Of a DNA stretch of 64,000 nt, positions 36,381 to 46,441 are shown in pieces. The position numbers and the translations under genes were made by a program. Origin of the DNA: Pyricularia pennisetigena (lineage: Eukaryota > Ascomycota > Sordariomycetes > Magnaporthales > Pyriculariaceae); NCBI RefSeq assembly GCF_004337985.1, contig NC_043744.1, positions 3,501,205 through 3,565,204 of the forward strand, given 5' to 3'. Under the pieces are notes generated by a model that worked only from the letters and a program-made list of their open reading frames with translations, was not told where the DNA came from and made no database searches. Position 1 is the first letter of the stretch. Each line of letters begins with the position of its first letter.

Positions 36381-36563
36381 AATTTATATGGTAAATTTAA
36401 TTTACCAAAAATTTTGGTTTTGGCGTATAATTCCGGGAAAAGGTGTACGTCGGAGGAGGTATTTGCCGCGGCGTATGCGGGATTGGAGCAGCGAAAAACT
36501 GCGTCGATTTGGTGGGAAAACGAAATATGTATAAACGTGTTTCCGGATATTATACATATGTAA
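36342..36563 (+). pseudogene. Conserved small ORF of element B, left copy
   Basis: 73 codons, MWKFKNYVAVEKTNLYGKFN at the start, then LVLAYNSGKRCTSEEVFAAA and SIWWENEICINVFPDIIHM. The right copy (51861-52060, minus) keeps the same text without a stop (LVLAYNSGKMCASEEIFTAA, SIWWESEIYISVFPDIIYM). It is head-to-head with, and slightly overlaps, the RecQ reading. Could be a real small protein, an exon, or an antisense accident. Not recognised. Confidence 0.35.
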
Positions 36564-36599
36564 TTTAATACGAATATATAAAAGTTTGCGGAAATAATA

Positions 36600-36995
36600 T
36601 TTTTTATTAATGGGTGGATATATAACGTACTATATAATATATATTTTATATGGATTGTTAAGTTAGTGGTTTTGCGTTATTTATATTAAAATATATTTAT
36701 GAATGTTCCTTTCGTTTTTGCGATTTTCCTTATATAAGTTTTAACGGACTATAATCGTTATTGGTAAAATGCGAAATGCGTATTAATGGTATTTATGGGT
36801 GGACGTATAATATATTAAATGAAATTTTTTTTATACGGATTGGAAGGTGAATGGTTTTGCGATATTTCGATTAAAATTTATATATAAAAGTTCTTTTCGC
36901 TTTTGCGATTTTCCACGTATAAATTTTAACGGATTATAATCGTTATTATTGAAATGCGAAATGGGTATCGATAATGTTCTTGGGTTAATAATGGG
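36600..36995. repeat. Subterminal tandem repeats of element B, left copy
   Basis: Two units of about 183 bp with the phrase GGA(C/T)TATAATCGTTATT (36747 and 36930) and 'tttcgcttttgcgattttcc'. They match the three 185-bp units at 51262-51830 in the right copy, reversed. Confidence 0.7.
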
Positions 36996-36997
36996 GA

Positions 36998-37192
36998 TAC
37001 CGCCATAAACGGATAAAGGGCGGGTTATATCCAATTTTTAACTGGCGTACCAGGTGCAAAAAATTTTAAATTTGTGAAAAGGCCTACCAATTCCTATTTT
37101 TAACGATATTTTCTTTTTTCGATATTTTGCGTGGTGGTGGAATAATAAGGGAATGTCGGTCGCAAAAATGCCAAAAATACCGCCATGAACGG
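36998..37192. repeat. 195-bp terminal block, left edge of element B
   Basis: Bounded by TACCGCCATAAACGG (36998-37012) and TACCGCCATGAACGG (37178-37192), same orientation. The same block, with the same inner text (…GGGCAGGTGGTATCC… and …GGCCAAAAA), recurs at 38663-38857, 39191-39385 (reverse), 42230-42425, 42885-43078 (reverse), about 44785-44976 (reverse) and 51055-51247 (reverse). Confidence 0.75.
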
Positions 37193-39020
37193 TAGTCTCA
37201 GTGCTCAGACTAGACCCCCCTGCTTCGCAGTGGGGACCGGGAGCTCCATATACCTTTTAGCCACATGGTTTTTCGACCAATTACATTGGCCGAAAAATCG
37301 CCCTCGCTCTAATCTGAGGACATTTTGTCGCATGTCACCTTTTCAAGCGGTATTATTAATAATATACCTAATGCTGCAATATCGTTAATAATTATTTGTT
37401 TAATATAAGAATAATTTGTCGCATTTTGCCGTTTGAAGCGGGTATAAATAGTATAATCGCACGATAATAGTAAAATAAAGTGGTATAATTATAGTATATA
37501 ATTAAATATTCGAATAGAAAAATAAATACAAATTATAAAAATATAAAATAACCTGCGTTGGATTTATTGGAGTTTGGTGATCTTTATCCTTGTAACTTTG
37601 TTTTTGGAAGCAGTATATTTGAAAAAATATTTAAATATTGGTTAAAATACGTTGTTTTTCATCATATTTGGTTTTTATTTAAAATATCTTTAAATAATAT
37701 TAATTTAAAAGTCAGCTATAATATTTATAGCGTAGCGGACCTAACACTGCAAAATGCATGCAATTACCAAATTAAATAAAAGTTTTTTTTGATATTCTTA
37801 TATTAATTAGTAATTTGATTAAAAATCGAATCATTTACACAGATATTGGTAAAATTGGGAAATACTGTAATATATTCATTTTTAGGTTTATTTGAAAACA
37901 AATGTTATTTAACGTTTTTTTAATTTTTATTCAATTTAATAAATCAAAAAATATATAAAAATAACACAAATTTAGAACTTATTTATATAAAAGAATAACA
38001 AAAGCGGGTATTGAAAATCGGATTATACATTGACGCTCGCTTATATACGCAATTAACGTTTGAAAATTTTGGTTTTATTAATATCAAAATTGGTAAAATT
38101 AGAAAAGCGTTTCGATTGTAAATCATATGCAAAATGAAATATACTTTACCTATCCGTATATTTAACGCTTTATATAGTCGGATATATATACCAAATTGAG
38201 GTATTATATTATATATTTATATACCATCCCCTACGCGCAAAATTTATAAAGTCTGGCTGCAAAACAAAAATAATATAGATTTAATAAAATAAAGCAAAAA
38301 GATTTATAAAATACATATTTCATATTTTTTATCATAAAAAAGATTTCAAAGACAATAGAATAGGGAGGGTAAAGCTTGGACGTTTGTTTATATACGTAAT
38401 CTAATCCCTAAAGTTTTGATTTCATTATCGTCAAAATTGGTAAAAATATAAATAAGTTTCGATTGTAAATTATATATACAAAATATATATTTTGCCTATC
38501 CGCTTATTTAACTGCCTATATAATGCAATATATATACCGAAATTTAGTACAACGGTATATATACATATACGAGCCTCCACGTGCAAAAAGTATAAAATTT
38601 AATGAAAGATTAAAAATAATATCAAAAAAATTCGAAAATCGAAAATAAAATCGAAAAAACAATACCGCCATAAACGGATTGAGGGCAGGTGGTATCCAAT
38701 TCGGTTATTATAATAAATAAAAAATAAATTAAATTGCTGCTAATAGCGGTATTAAATGCTATTTTTAACGATATTTTCTATTTTTAATATTTTGCGTAAT
38801 TATGGAATAATAAAGGAATATCGGTCGAAAAAAGGCCAAAAATACCGCCATAAAGGGCGAAAATCGAGAAATTGTCCTCACACCTAAACCAAAATATTTT
38901 TTGGATGGACCCATAAATACATTGCAAAACCGCAATTGAGCCACGAAGTGGAGCGAAGCGAACGGAGTGGATCAATTGTGGAGCTTTGGGCTTTAGGGAT
39001 AAGCTTTGAGACTAAGTAAA
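37178..39020 (+). repeat. Non-coding unit U1
   Basis: About 1.84 kb: a hairpin-rich start (37193-37365, TAGTCTCAGTGCTCAGACTAG…), an AT-rich body with two tandem subunits of roughly 370 bp (each with '…TTTGCCTATCCGC…' and '…CCACGTGCAAAAA…'), the 195-bp block and a second hairpin-rich module (38858-39010). ORFs inside are not shared in frame with U2 and U3, so it is treated as non-coding. Confidence 0.65.
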
Positions 39021-39054
39021 ACTACTATTAACGACGAGAATTGACAAATTGTTA

Positions 39055-40715
39055 GTTTTAGGGCTTATCCCTGAAGCCCAGAGCTCCACAATTGATCCAT
39101 TTCGTGGTTTAATTGCGGTTTTGCAATGTACCTGTGGGTCCATCCAGAAAATATTCTGGTTCGGGTGTGAGGACAGTTTGTCGATTTTCGCCGTTTATGG
39201 CGGTATTTTTGGCCTTTTTTCGTCCGACATTCCTTTATTATTCCACAATTACGCAAAATATTGAAAAAAGAAAATATCGTTGAAAATAACGTTTAATACC
39301 GCTATTAGCAGCAATTTGATTTATTTTTTATTTATTATAATGGCCGAATTGGATACCACCTGCCCTTCATCCGTTTATGGCGGTACTATTTTTTGAATTT
39401 TTTTTCGATTTTCGATTTTTTTTAATATTATTTTTAATTTTTAATCAAATTTTATAGATTTTGCAAGTAAAGGGTCGCATATATATATATATATATATAT
39501 CGTTATAATAATTTCTTGTGTATATACCAAATTATATAAGTAGTTGTATAAACGGATAGGCAAAGTATATACCTTTTTATATATAATTCACAATCGAAAC
39601 TCGCTTATAGTTTTACCAATTTTAACGATAATAAAACCAAAGCTTCAGAGATTCGATGACGTATATAAGCAAGCGTCCAAGTCCAATCCAATCTATAATG
39701 TCGGCTTTAAAAGCTGTTTAATAAAAAGAAATGCTAAGTATATATTTTATAAATCTTTTTGCTTTATTTAATTAATTTTATATTATTTTTGTTTTGCAGC
39801 CAAATTTTATGGTTTTTGCACGTGGGGGGTGGTATATATATATTTAATATGATATTACATTTTGGTACGTATAGCCGATTATATAAGCCGTTAAATATGC
39901 GGATAGGTAAAATATATTCAATTTTACATATATTTTACAATTGAAATGTTTTTACATTTCTACCAATATTGACATTAATAAAACCAAACGTTGAGAAAGT
40001 GGATTACGTATATAAACAAATGTCAGCGTAAAAATCGATCTATAATACCGGCCCTTTTTATTTTTTCATATAAAAAATGCTAAATTTGTATTATTTTTGT
40101 ATTCTTTTCTTTATTTAATTAAATAAAATTTATAGAAAAAAGTTAAACAAGATTGTTTTAATAAATTGATAGAGCAACGTATAAATTAGATTCTTTTTCA
40201 ATTTTACCAATATTTGCGTAAAGCATTCAATTTTTCACCAAATTATTAGTTAATACAAAAATATTAATAAAAGTTTTGTTTTAATCGAGAATTGCATGCA
40301 TTTTGCAGTATTAGGTCTGCTAGGCTATAAATACTGTAATTGAAGTTAAAATTAATATTATATACCATTATATAAATATGATTTAAATATAATGAAAAAT
40401 TACAAATTTTACTCAATATTTTAATATTTTTCCAAATACAGTGGCTATAAAGACGCGGCCCGTATTCAAATAATCACCAAACTCCAATGAATTCAACGCC
40501 AATTACTATATATTTTTATCACTTTTATTTATTTTTTTACTCGAATATTTAATTGCATACTATGGTTACACCGTTTTCTTTTACCATTATAATGCGAATA
40601 TATTATATATACCCGCTATAAACGGCAGAATACCACAATTATCCTTATAGTAATAAAATAATTATTAGCGATATCGCAACATTAGGTATATTATTAATAA
40701 TACCGTTATAAACGG
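39055..40715 (-). repeat. Non-coding unit U2, inverted relative to U1
   Basis: Reverse-complement counterpart of U1: hairpin module 39055-39190, 195-bp block 39191-39385, then the AT-rich body with its tandem subunits to a TACCGTTATAAACGG at 40701-40715. With U1 it makes a large palindrome centred near 39035 with arms of about 1.5 kb. The arms have diverged. An (AT)n run lies at 39479-39500. Confidence 0.65.
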
Positions 40716-40742
40716 CGAAATGCGACAAATTATCGTTGGTGG

Positions 40743-42590
40743 TACCGCCATGAACGGTAGTCTCAGTGCTCAGACTAGACCCCCCTGCTCCGCAGTGGGG
40801 ACCGAACGCTCCATGTACCTTTCAGCCACATGGCTTTTCGACCAATTACATTGGCCGAAAAGATCGCGCTCGTTCTAGTCTGAGGACATCTTGTCGCATT
40901 TCGCCGTTTATAACGGTATTATTCATAATATACCTAATATTGCGATATCGCTGATAATTATTTTATTAATATGAGGATAATTTGTAGTATTTTACCGTTT
41001 ATAGCGGGTATATACAATATATTCGCATTATAATAGCAAAAGAAAATGATGCAATTATGATATATAATTAAATATTCGAATAAAAAACAAATAAAAATTA
41101 TAAAAATATATAATAACTTGCGCTGAATTAATTGGAGTTTGTTGATCATTTGAATGCCGGCCGCGTTTTAATAGCTATTATATATGGAAAGATATTAAAA
41201 TATTAGATAAAATCTGTAATTTTTCATTATATTTAATTTTTATTTGAAATAATGGTATATAATAGTAGCTTTAACTAAAATTACAGTTTTTCAAGACTAG
41301 TAAACCTAACACTGCAAAGTGCATGCAATTATCGATTGAAATAAAAGTTTTATTAATACTTTTATATAAATTAACAATTTGTTAAAAAATTAAATAATTT
41401 ACGCAAATATTGGTAAAATTAAAATACGTTTAATTGATACATTCCTTTATAAGTTTGTAAGTAAATTTTAGATAAGTTTTTTTTTTATGAATTTTATTCA
41501 ATTAAATAAAGCAGAAAATATAAAAATAATACAAATCTACCGTTTTTTATTATAAAAAAATAAAAAGAGCCGGTATTGTAAGTTGGGTTTCACGTTAACG
41601 CTTATTTATATACATAGTCCACTTTTACAAACTTTGGTTTTATTAATATTAAAATTGGTAAAAATATAAAAACATTTCGATTGCAAAATATATATAAAAT
41701 TGGATACACTTTACCTATCCGCATATTTAACGGCTAAAATAATTAGATAAACGTACAAAAGTGTGGTGTTATATTAAATATATATATGCCACCCCCCACG
41801 TGCAAAAACCACAAAATTTGGCTGCAAAACAAAAATAATATAAAATTAATTAAATAAAGCAAAAAGATTTATAAAATACATATTTAGCATTTTCTTTTAT
41901 GAAACAATTTTTAAAACCGATATTATAGGCAGGACTGGGTTTGGACGTCAATTTATAAGCGTAATCGGATTTCTGAAGTTTTGGTTTTATTATCGTTAAA
42001 ATTAGTAAAAATATAAACGAGTTTCGATTGTAAATTATATATAAAAAAGTATATACTTTGCCTATCCGCCTATTCAACTGCTTATATAATCTAATATATG
42101 CACCAAAATTTAGTAGATCGATATATAAATATATACAACCCTCCACGTGCAAAAATTATAAAATTTGGTCAAAAAATAAAAATAATATTAAAAGAAATCG
42201 AAAATCGAAAAAAAAAATCGAAAAAACAGTACCGCCATAAACGGATTAAGGGCAGGTGGTATCGAATTCGGCCATTATAGCAAATAATAAAATAAATCGA
42301 ATTGCTACTAATAGCGGTATTAAACGCTATTTTTAACGATAATTTATTTTTTCAATATTATGCGTGGTTGTGGAATAATAAAGGAATTTCGGTTAAAAAA
42401 AGGCCAAAAATACCGCCATAAACGGCGAAAATCGACAAATTGTCCTCAAACCTGAACCAAAGCGTTCTTTGGATGGACCCACAGGTACATTGCAAAACCG
42501 CAATTAAGCCACGAAGTGGAGCGAAGCGAACGGAGTGGATTAATTGTGGAGCTTTGGGCTTCAGGGATGAGCCCTGAAATTACATGAACG
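40743..42590 (+). repeat. Non-coding unit U3
   Basis: Same order as U1: TACCGCCATGAACGG (40743-40757), hairpin module to 40918, AT-rich body, block 42230-42425, hairpin module to about 42575. The stem CTTTTCGACCAA / TTGGCCGAAAAG at 40834-40862 (one G-T pair) is kept in all three copies of this module (37193, 40758, 42580 reversed). Confidence 0.65.
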
Positions 42591-43300
42591 GCGAAATGCG
42601 CCAAAATGTCCTCAGATTAGAACGAGCTCGATCTTTTCGGCCAATGTAATTGGTCGAAAAGCCATGTGGCTAAAAGGTATGTGGAGCGTTCGGTCCCCAC
42701 TGCGGAGCAGGGGGGTCTAGTCTGAGCATTGAGACTAACAAATTGTCCTTAAACCTGCACCAGAACGATCTTTACCTGGACCCACAGGTATGTACAAAAC
42801 CCCAATTGAGCCACGAAGTGGAGCGAAGCGAACGAAGTGGATCAATTGCGGAGCTCTGAGCTTCAGGGATGAGCCCTGAGGCTACGTTAATGGCGGTATT
42901 TTGGGCATTTTTGCGACGGAAACTTCTAAATTATTCCAAAATTATGCAAAGTATTAAGAAAAAGAAAATATCGTTAAAAATAGGAACTGGTAGGCCTAAT
43001 TTATAAATTGAAAACATTTCGTGTCCGGTTCGTTAGTTAAAAGTCGGATACCACCTGCCTTTAATCCGCTTATAGCGGTACTGCTTTTTTTCGGTAATTT
43101 GCAAATCGTCGATTCTTTTTTGTATTACATTTGTTTTTCTACCAAATTTTATAATTTGTGCACGTGGCGGGTCGAAAACGTATATACGCTATTATAGTAA
43201 ACTTTGGTGTATATCTTGTATTATATAAGCAGGTAAATAAACGGATAGGTAAAAACTATATATTTTTATATAAAGTTTACAGTCGAAACGCCTTTATATT
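42591..43300 (-). repeat. Further U modules and partial unit U4, cut by a Copia LTR
   Basis: Reverse copy of the first hairpin module (about 42591-42745), another copy of the second (42746-42890), the 195-bp block reversed (42885-43078) and the start of an AT-rich body that stops at the Copia LTR at 43301. No gene. Confidence 0.6.
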
Positions 43301-43868
43301 TGTTAAATATATGCGTTACTTAGCATATAGTGGGTTCACTTCTATTTATATGTAAGCCAAAATAGATAGTGCCCAAGTGGGGCTATCGGGGTTGTCGGAT
43401 TTTCCGTTATATTTTCTATTATAGGAATTGCGATTTAGCGGTCAGCGAATGGGGTTTCCCCTGTACCGGGTTTAACACCCACCCTGCAGTTACGAGTCAG
43501 CTGCCCTATATCGGGTTAAAACTTTCACCAAATTAGCATATTAATGCGAACTTGAAAATGGTTTGTATAGCAATAAAGGTGTTTTTTCCAAAACCCATAT
43601 AAAATAATTTTTCGGAAAATCGTGTACGGCACCGGAACGCTTTCTGGGGTGTGGACCCCGATTTCGATATCGGAGAATATGTAAGGGAAACAAAGCAAAG
43701 GCTCCCCCACAAATAAATTTAAGTTAATTAATCCCAAAGTTAGTAAATTAATTTAGTAAATGATCTAGTGAATTTAAGCCCTGTAATTACAGGCTTTATA
43801 GCGCAACTAGCACCACGCCGCACCTAGGCTAATGCCTAAACCCCTGTTAGCAACCCATATTGTTAACA
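43301..43868 (+). repeat. Copia-family LTR, solo or truncated element
   Basis: 568 bp, TGTTAAATATATGCG…TTGTTAACA. No primer site follows and no polypurine tract precedes it, so it is not part of a complete element. Flanks ATATT / CCTAT do not match, so no target duplication. It borders the gene-bearing island on its left. Confidence 0.82.
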
Positions 43869-44220
43869 CCTATTTATAGAATTCTTTTTTATTCTTTCAA
43901 TAGCAATTTCCAAATATAGCATGATTTAAAAAGTTTGTTACTTAATTAAAACAAGCAGTAGCAAGCGTAACGTGGGTTGAATCGTCGGATATCCCTAGTG
44001 GTGTTTTCAACCCACTTTTGTTAGGAGCTTATAATGAAAATCAATATATAAAGGCAATTAATCCCCTTTTTGCTCACACAATTTCTAAAAGACAACACAG
44101 CGATATTTTCCAATCTATTTCCTTATTTCTTTTTTTCACTTATTTTATCCTCAGTCAAAATATTTTATTTAACAAAACCCAATTTATTTTATATTAGGAT
44201 TCAATTTTCATATTATCACA
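43869..44220 (+). promoter_or_regulatory. Upstream region of the secreted-protein gene
   Basis: Contains a perfect 10-bp inverted repeat GTGGGTTGAA / TTCAACCCAC (43972-43981, 44006-44015), a TATA-like TATATAAA (44045-44052) and a pyrimidine-rich stretch (about 44057-44150) of the kind common around fungal transcription starts. The ATG context is CACAATGG. Base composition is ordinary; CpA is common, so RIP has not acted here to any visible degree. Confidence 0.5.
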
Positions 44221-44574
44221 ATGGTTCATTTTACTTTCGTTTCTACATTTGGGTTTTTGTTTGCAACTACTGCCATTGCCGCCCAAACCCCTGAAAAATT
44301 TATGGTGGCATTTTCGCAAAATTCAAATCCCAAACACGATGATTTATCCATCGTAAATTCATGGGAACGTACTTTCAACAATGTTAGATCTAACCCCGTA
44401 TGGAAAAAAACTGGATATACTGGATGGCTTAAAAATGAGGGCGACAATTGGGGATGGATTTCCGGAGATCCCACCAAAAAAATGGATTACGCCGGGGTAT
44501 CGAAGATTTTAAAGGATATTGGATATCAACAAGGTACGCTCGATTCGGGTGATATACGGTGGGGGCCTGCATAG
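44221..44574 (+). CDS. Small secreted protein, cysteine-free, Trp-rich; candidate effector
   Basis: 117 codons, single exon, ATG in a good context (CACAATGG), stop TAG. Residues 1-21 form a clear signal peptide: a hydrophobic stretch (FTFVSTFGFLFATTAIAA) with an A-x-A end and likely cleavage near Ala21/Gln22. The mature part is about 96 residues with six Trp (including NWGW), no Cys, many charged residues in the middle and a C-terminal RWGPA. No transmembrane helix after the signal. No known family recognised. Secreted, small, lineage-restricted-looking and set among RIP-mutated repeats is a typical setting for plant-pathogen effectors, but Cys-free proteins are less typical and no host interaction is shown. 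The CDS is intact, unlike everything around it apart from the LINE. Alternative: a remnant exon of a larger secreted protein. Confidence 0.75.
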   Translation: MVHFTFVSTFGFLFATTAIAAQTPEKFMVAFSQNSNPKHDDLSIVNSWERTFNNVRSNPVWKKTGYTGWLKNEGDNWGWISGDPTKKMDYAGVSKILKDIGYQQGTLDSGDIRWGPA

Positions 44575-44629
44575 GGTTTCAAATTCACGATTAAATAGTG
44601 AAATATTGGGAGGCGGTTGTTGCGCCGCA

Positions 44630-45000
44630 AACAACAACTTAAACAGACTTTCAGGGTTTATCCCTGAGTCCCAAAGCTTTGCAATTAATCCACGTTAAAA
44701 ATCAATTGCGGTTTTGCAATATACCTGTGGATTTATCCAAAAAAAACGTTCTATTTTAGGTTTGAGGACGATTTGTCGATTTTCGCCGTCTATGGTGGTA
44801 TTTTTAACAAGTGTGCGATTAATTCTTCGTTATAAAAGATTATAAAATCGTGAAAATAAACGGATAGTACGCTATATATAACATTTAATACCTTTATTAA
44901 TAATGATTTGATATTTGTTTTTTAATTATTTCAACCGCCAAATTCGATACCACCTCATTTTAATCCGCTTATAGCGGTACTCCTTCTCCGATTTCTTTTT
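44630..45000 (-). repeat. Diverged hairpin module plus 195-bp block
   Basis: Copy of the second U module (about 44640-44785) and the reversed block (to about 44976, ending CCGCTTATAGCGGTAC). It begins about 60 bp after the stop of the secreted-protein gene, so it could form part of its 3' end or terminator region. Confidence 0.6.
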
Positions 45001-45689
45001 GGTTTTGGTTATTCTTTTCAATATCTTTTTAATTGAAGTTTCAAAATCTTCCACGGGGGGGAGGGAGGGCGGGCCGTAATTTACTTTTATACAACACTAA
45101 CTAAATCTTTACAGTGGGTGACCCACAAGTGGAGATAAGCCGGGAGTGGACACCCTAACGTCCTGGTTTAACTTTTTATGACTGTTTAACGGATACTTTA
45201 ATAAAGACCAAAACATTTCAATATATAAGACCGAACATTGGCCATTTGAAAGTGCAAGTCTAAGTCCTATAGGGCGTTTTCTAAGCGAGACATAAGGCTT
45301 TCGGACAACGCCCGATTTTCATTTTTCAAAATTCGAATTCAAATGCTATAAATATATATTGAAGTATATATTATAAAGCAGTTTATAGTTTAACCTGGGC
45401 AGGTTAGCTGGGCTGGCTAACGGCTACAGCTAATAATGAATTAATTCTCAACTTCAAAAATTAAGAAAAAACATATAAATTGCTAACAAACAAAACAATT
45501 AAATACAAAGTAAATTTTTATATGAATAAGACAATAAGAAGATTTTATATATAGAATAAGAGATAGCGTCGGGTACCCCCTGATGGCAACCCCCCTGTTG
45601 GCCACACCTAAAAATCCAACAATGAAATGACTACTTTTATAAGCAAGTTTAAATATAAAACTAATAACGCACAAAAATACAATCATTTT
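45001..45689. other. Spacer without a recognisable gene
   Basis: Holds a G-rich stretch (45052-45075), GTGGGTGACCCAC (45115-45127, inverted repeat) and two similar phrases near 45567-45605. Possibly the terminal region of the pogo-like element that follows, but no terminal inverted repeat pair could be fixed. The 67-codon ORF on the minus strand (45483-45686) lies beyond the transposase end and is unconvincing. Confidence 0.4.
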
Positions 45690-46410
45690 CAGGCTGTTCC
45701 CGTTTAATAACCTCTTCTTAATCAGCTCAAGGTTCCAAACTTTCTATATCACTTTCCTGCAACTTCATAATGTTTTATTTGTTAACCAAAAGCTCCTTTG
45801 GGTCCGGAATTTTCTTTTTTTTCGCCGGTCGTATTACCTCCAATTATGCTTCCAAGAAACTAATTTTTTCTTAAGCGTGAGCTGAAAGTATATTTCTGGC
45901 TTAAAAGCTTTTTTGGACTTTTGCAAACAAAAATCGTGGAACAGCGTTGGTTTTATGAAATTGGGAATGCTTTTGCAATTGAAATCGGATATTTCGGGTC
46001 GTTTTAGGGGTTTTCCAAATAAGTAAAAACGGGTCGTTAATTTTTTGGGCTGGGTCTTTCGGTATTTTATCCTTTTGCAAACCGTTGTTTTTATTGTTTA
46101 TAACGTTGGCGTTGCTTTTTTTTAACAAAAAGGGCTTGAAAGTGGTTTAACCAAATTCACCGGCGATAACCCCGTTATATACCACCCAGATTAAATATTT
46201 TTTGCTTTAAATGTTTTCAATTTGGTTATTTTATAAAAAAGGAAGGAATTTCCTTTTCCAACAACTTTTAAGTAGCAAAATTGGTTTACAAATCCAAATT
46301 GACGTCGATGAGCTTTTTTTAACGGCCCAAAAACCAATAAATCCAATGGTTAAAGAGCGTATAACGAATAAAGGGGTGAATATGCGAGTTGAATATTGTT
46401 TTATAAACAA
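45690..46410 (-). pseudogene. pogo/Fot1-like DDE transposase, C-terminal relic
   Basis: The minus-strand conceptual reading, shifting frame twice, gives FGPLKKAHRRQFGF, then KAKNI.SGWYITGLSPVNL, VKPLSSPFLLKKSN, then WKTPKTTRNIRFQLQKHSQF and, after a stop, a coiled segment ending …RPAKKKKIPDP. This order (…GxFGPLK…; NIxSGWxxTGLxPxN; TPxTxRDIxxQL; coiled C-terminus with KKRKK-like basic patch) is that of fungal pogo-superfamily transposases. The N-terminal DNA-binding part and the DDD triad are missing. The open piece at 45901-46128 (75 codons) is the best-preserved stretch. Confidence 0.7.
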
Positions 46411-46441
46411 AGAAACATAAATTCATCCGTTATATATAATC

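Larger units (their letters stand above)
25001..37012. mobile_element. Large element B, left copy
   Basis: About 12 kb that pairs, in reverse order and orientation, with 51055-62705. Matched landmarks: 25100 with 62590, 26960 with 60765, 29760 with 57990, 32300 with 55400, 33960 with 54485, 35775 with 52630, 36930 with 51490. Gene order from left: DUF6589-like (+), SNF2 helicase (-), unknown protein (+), RecQ helicase (-), then tandem repeats and the TACCGCCATAAACGG block. Its left end is cut by Copia E2. The copies differ at many sites and only this one has a C LTR (32485-33143), so the inverted pair is not an assembly duplicate. Confidence 0.75.

Noticed and set aside
37558..37779. 73-codon ORF in U1 and similar ones at 39544-39771, 41850-42152
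   Set aside because: Frames are not shared between the U copies and codon changes are not conservative; treated as non-coding.
37178..43300. CRISPR-like array because of regular repeats
   Set aside because: The repeats are large, inverted and eukaryotic in context, with no short direct repeats and unique spacers.
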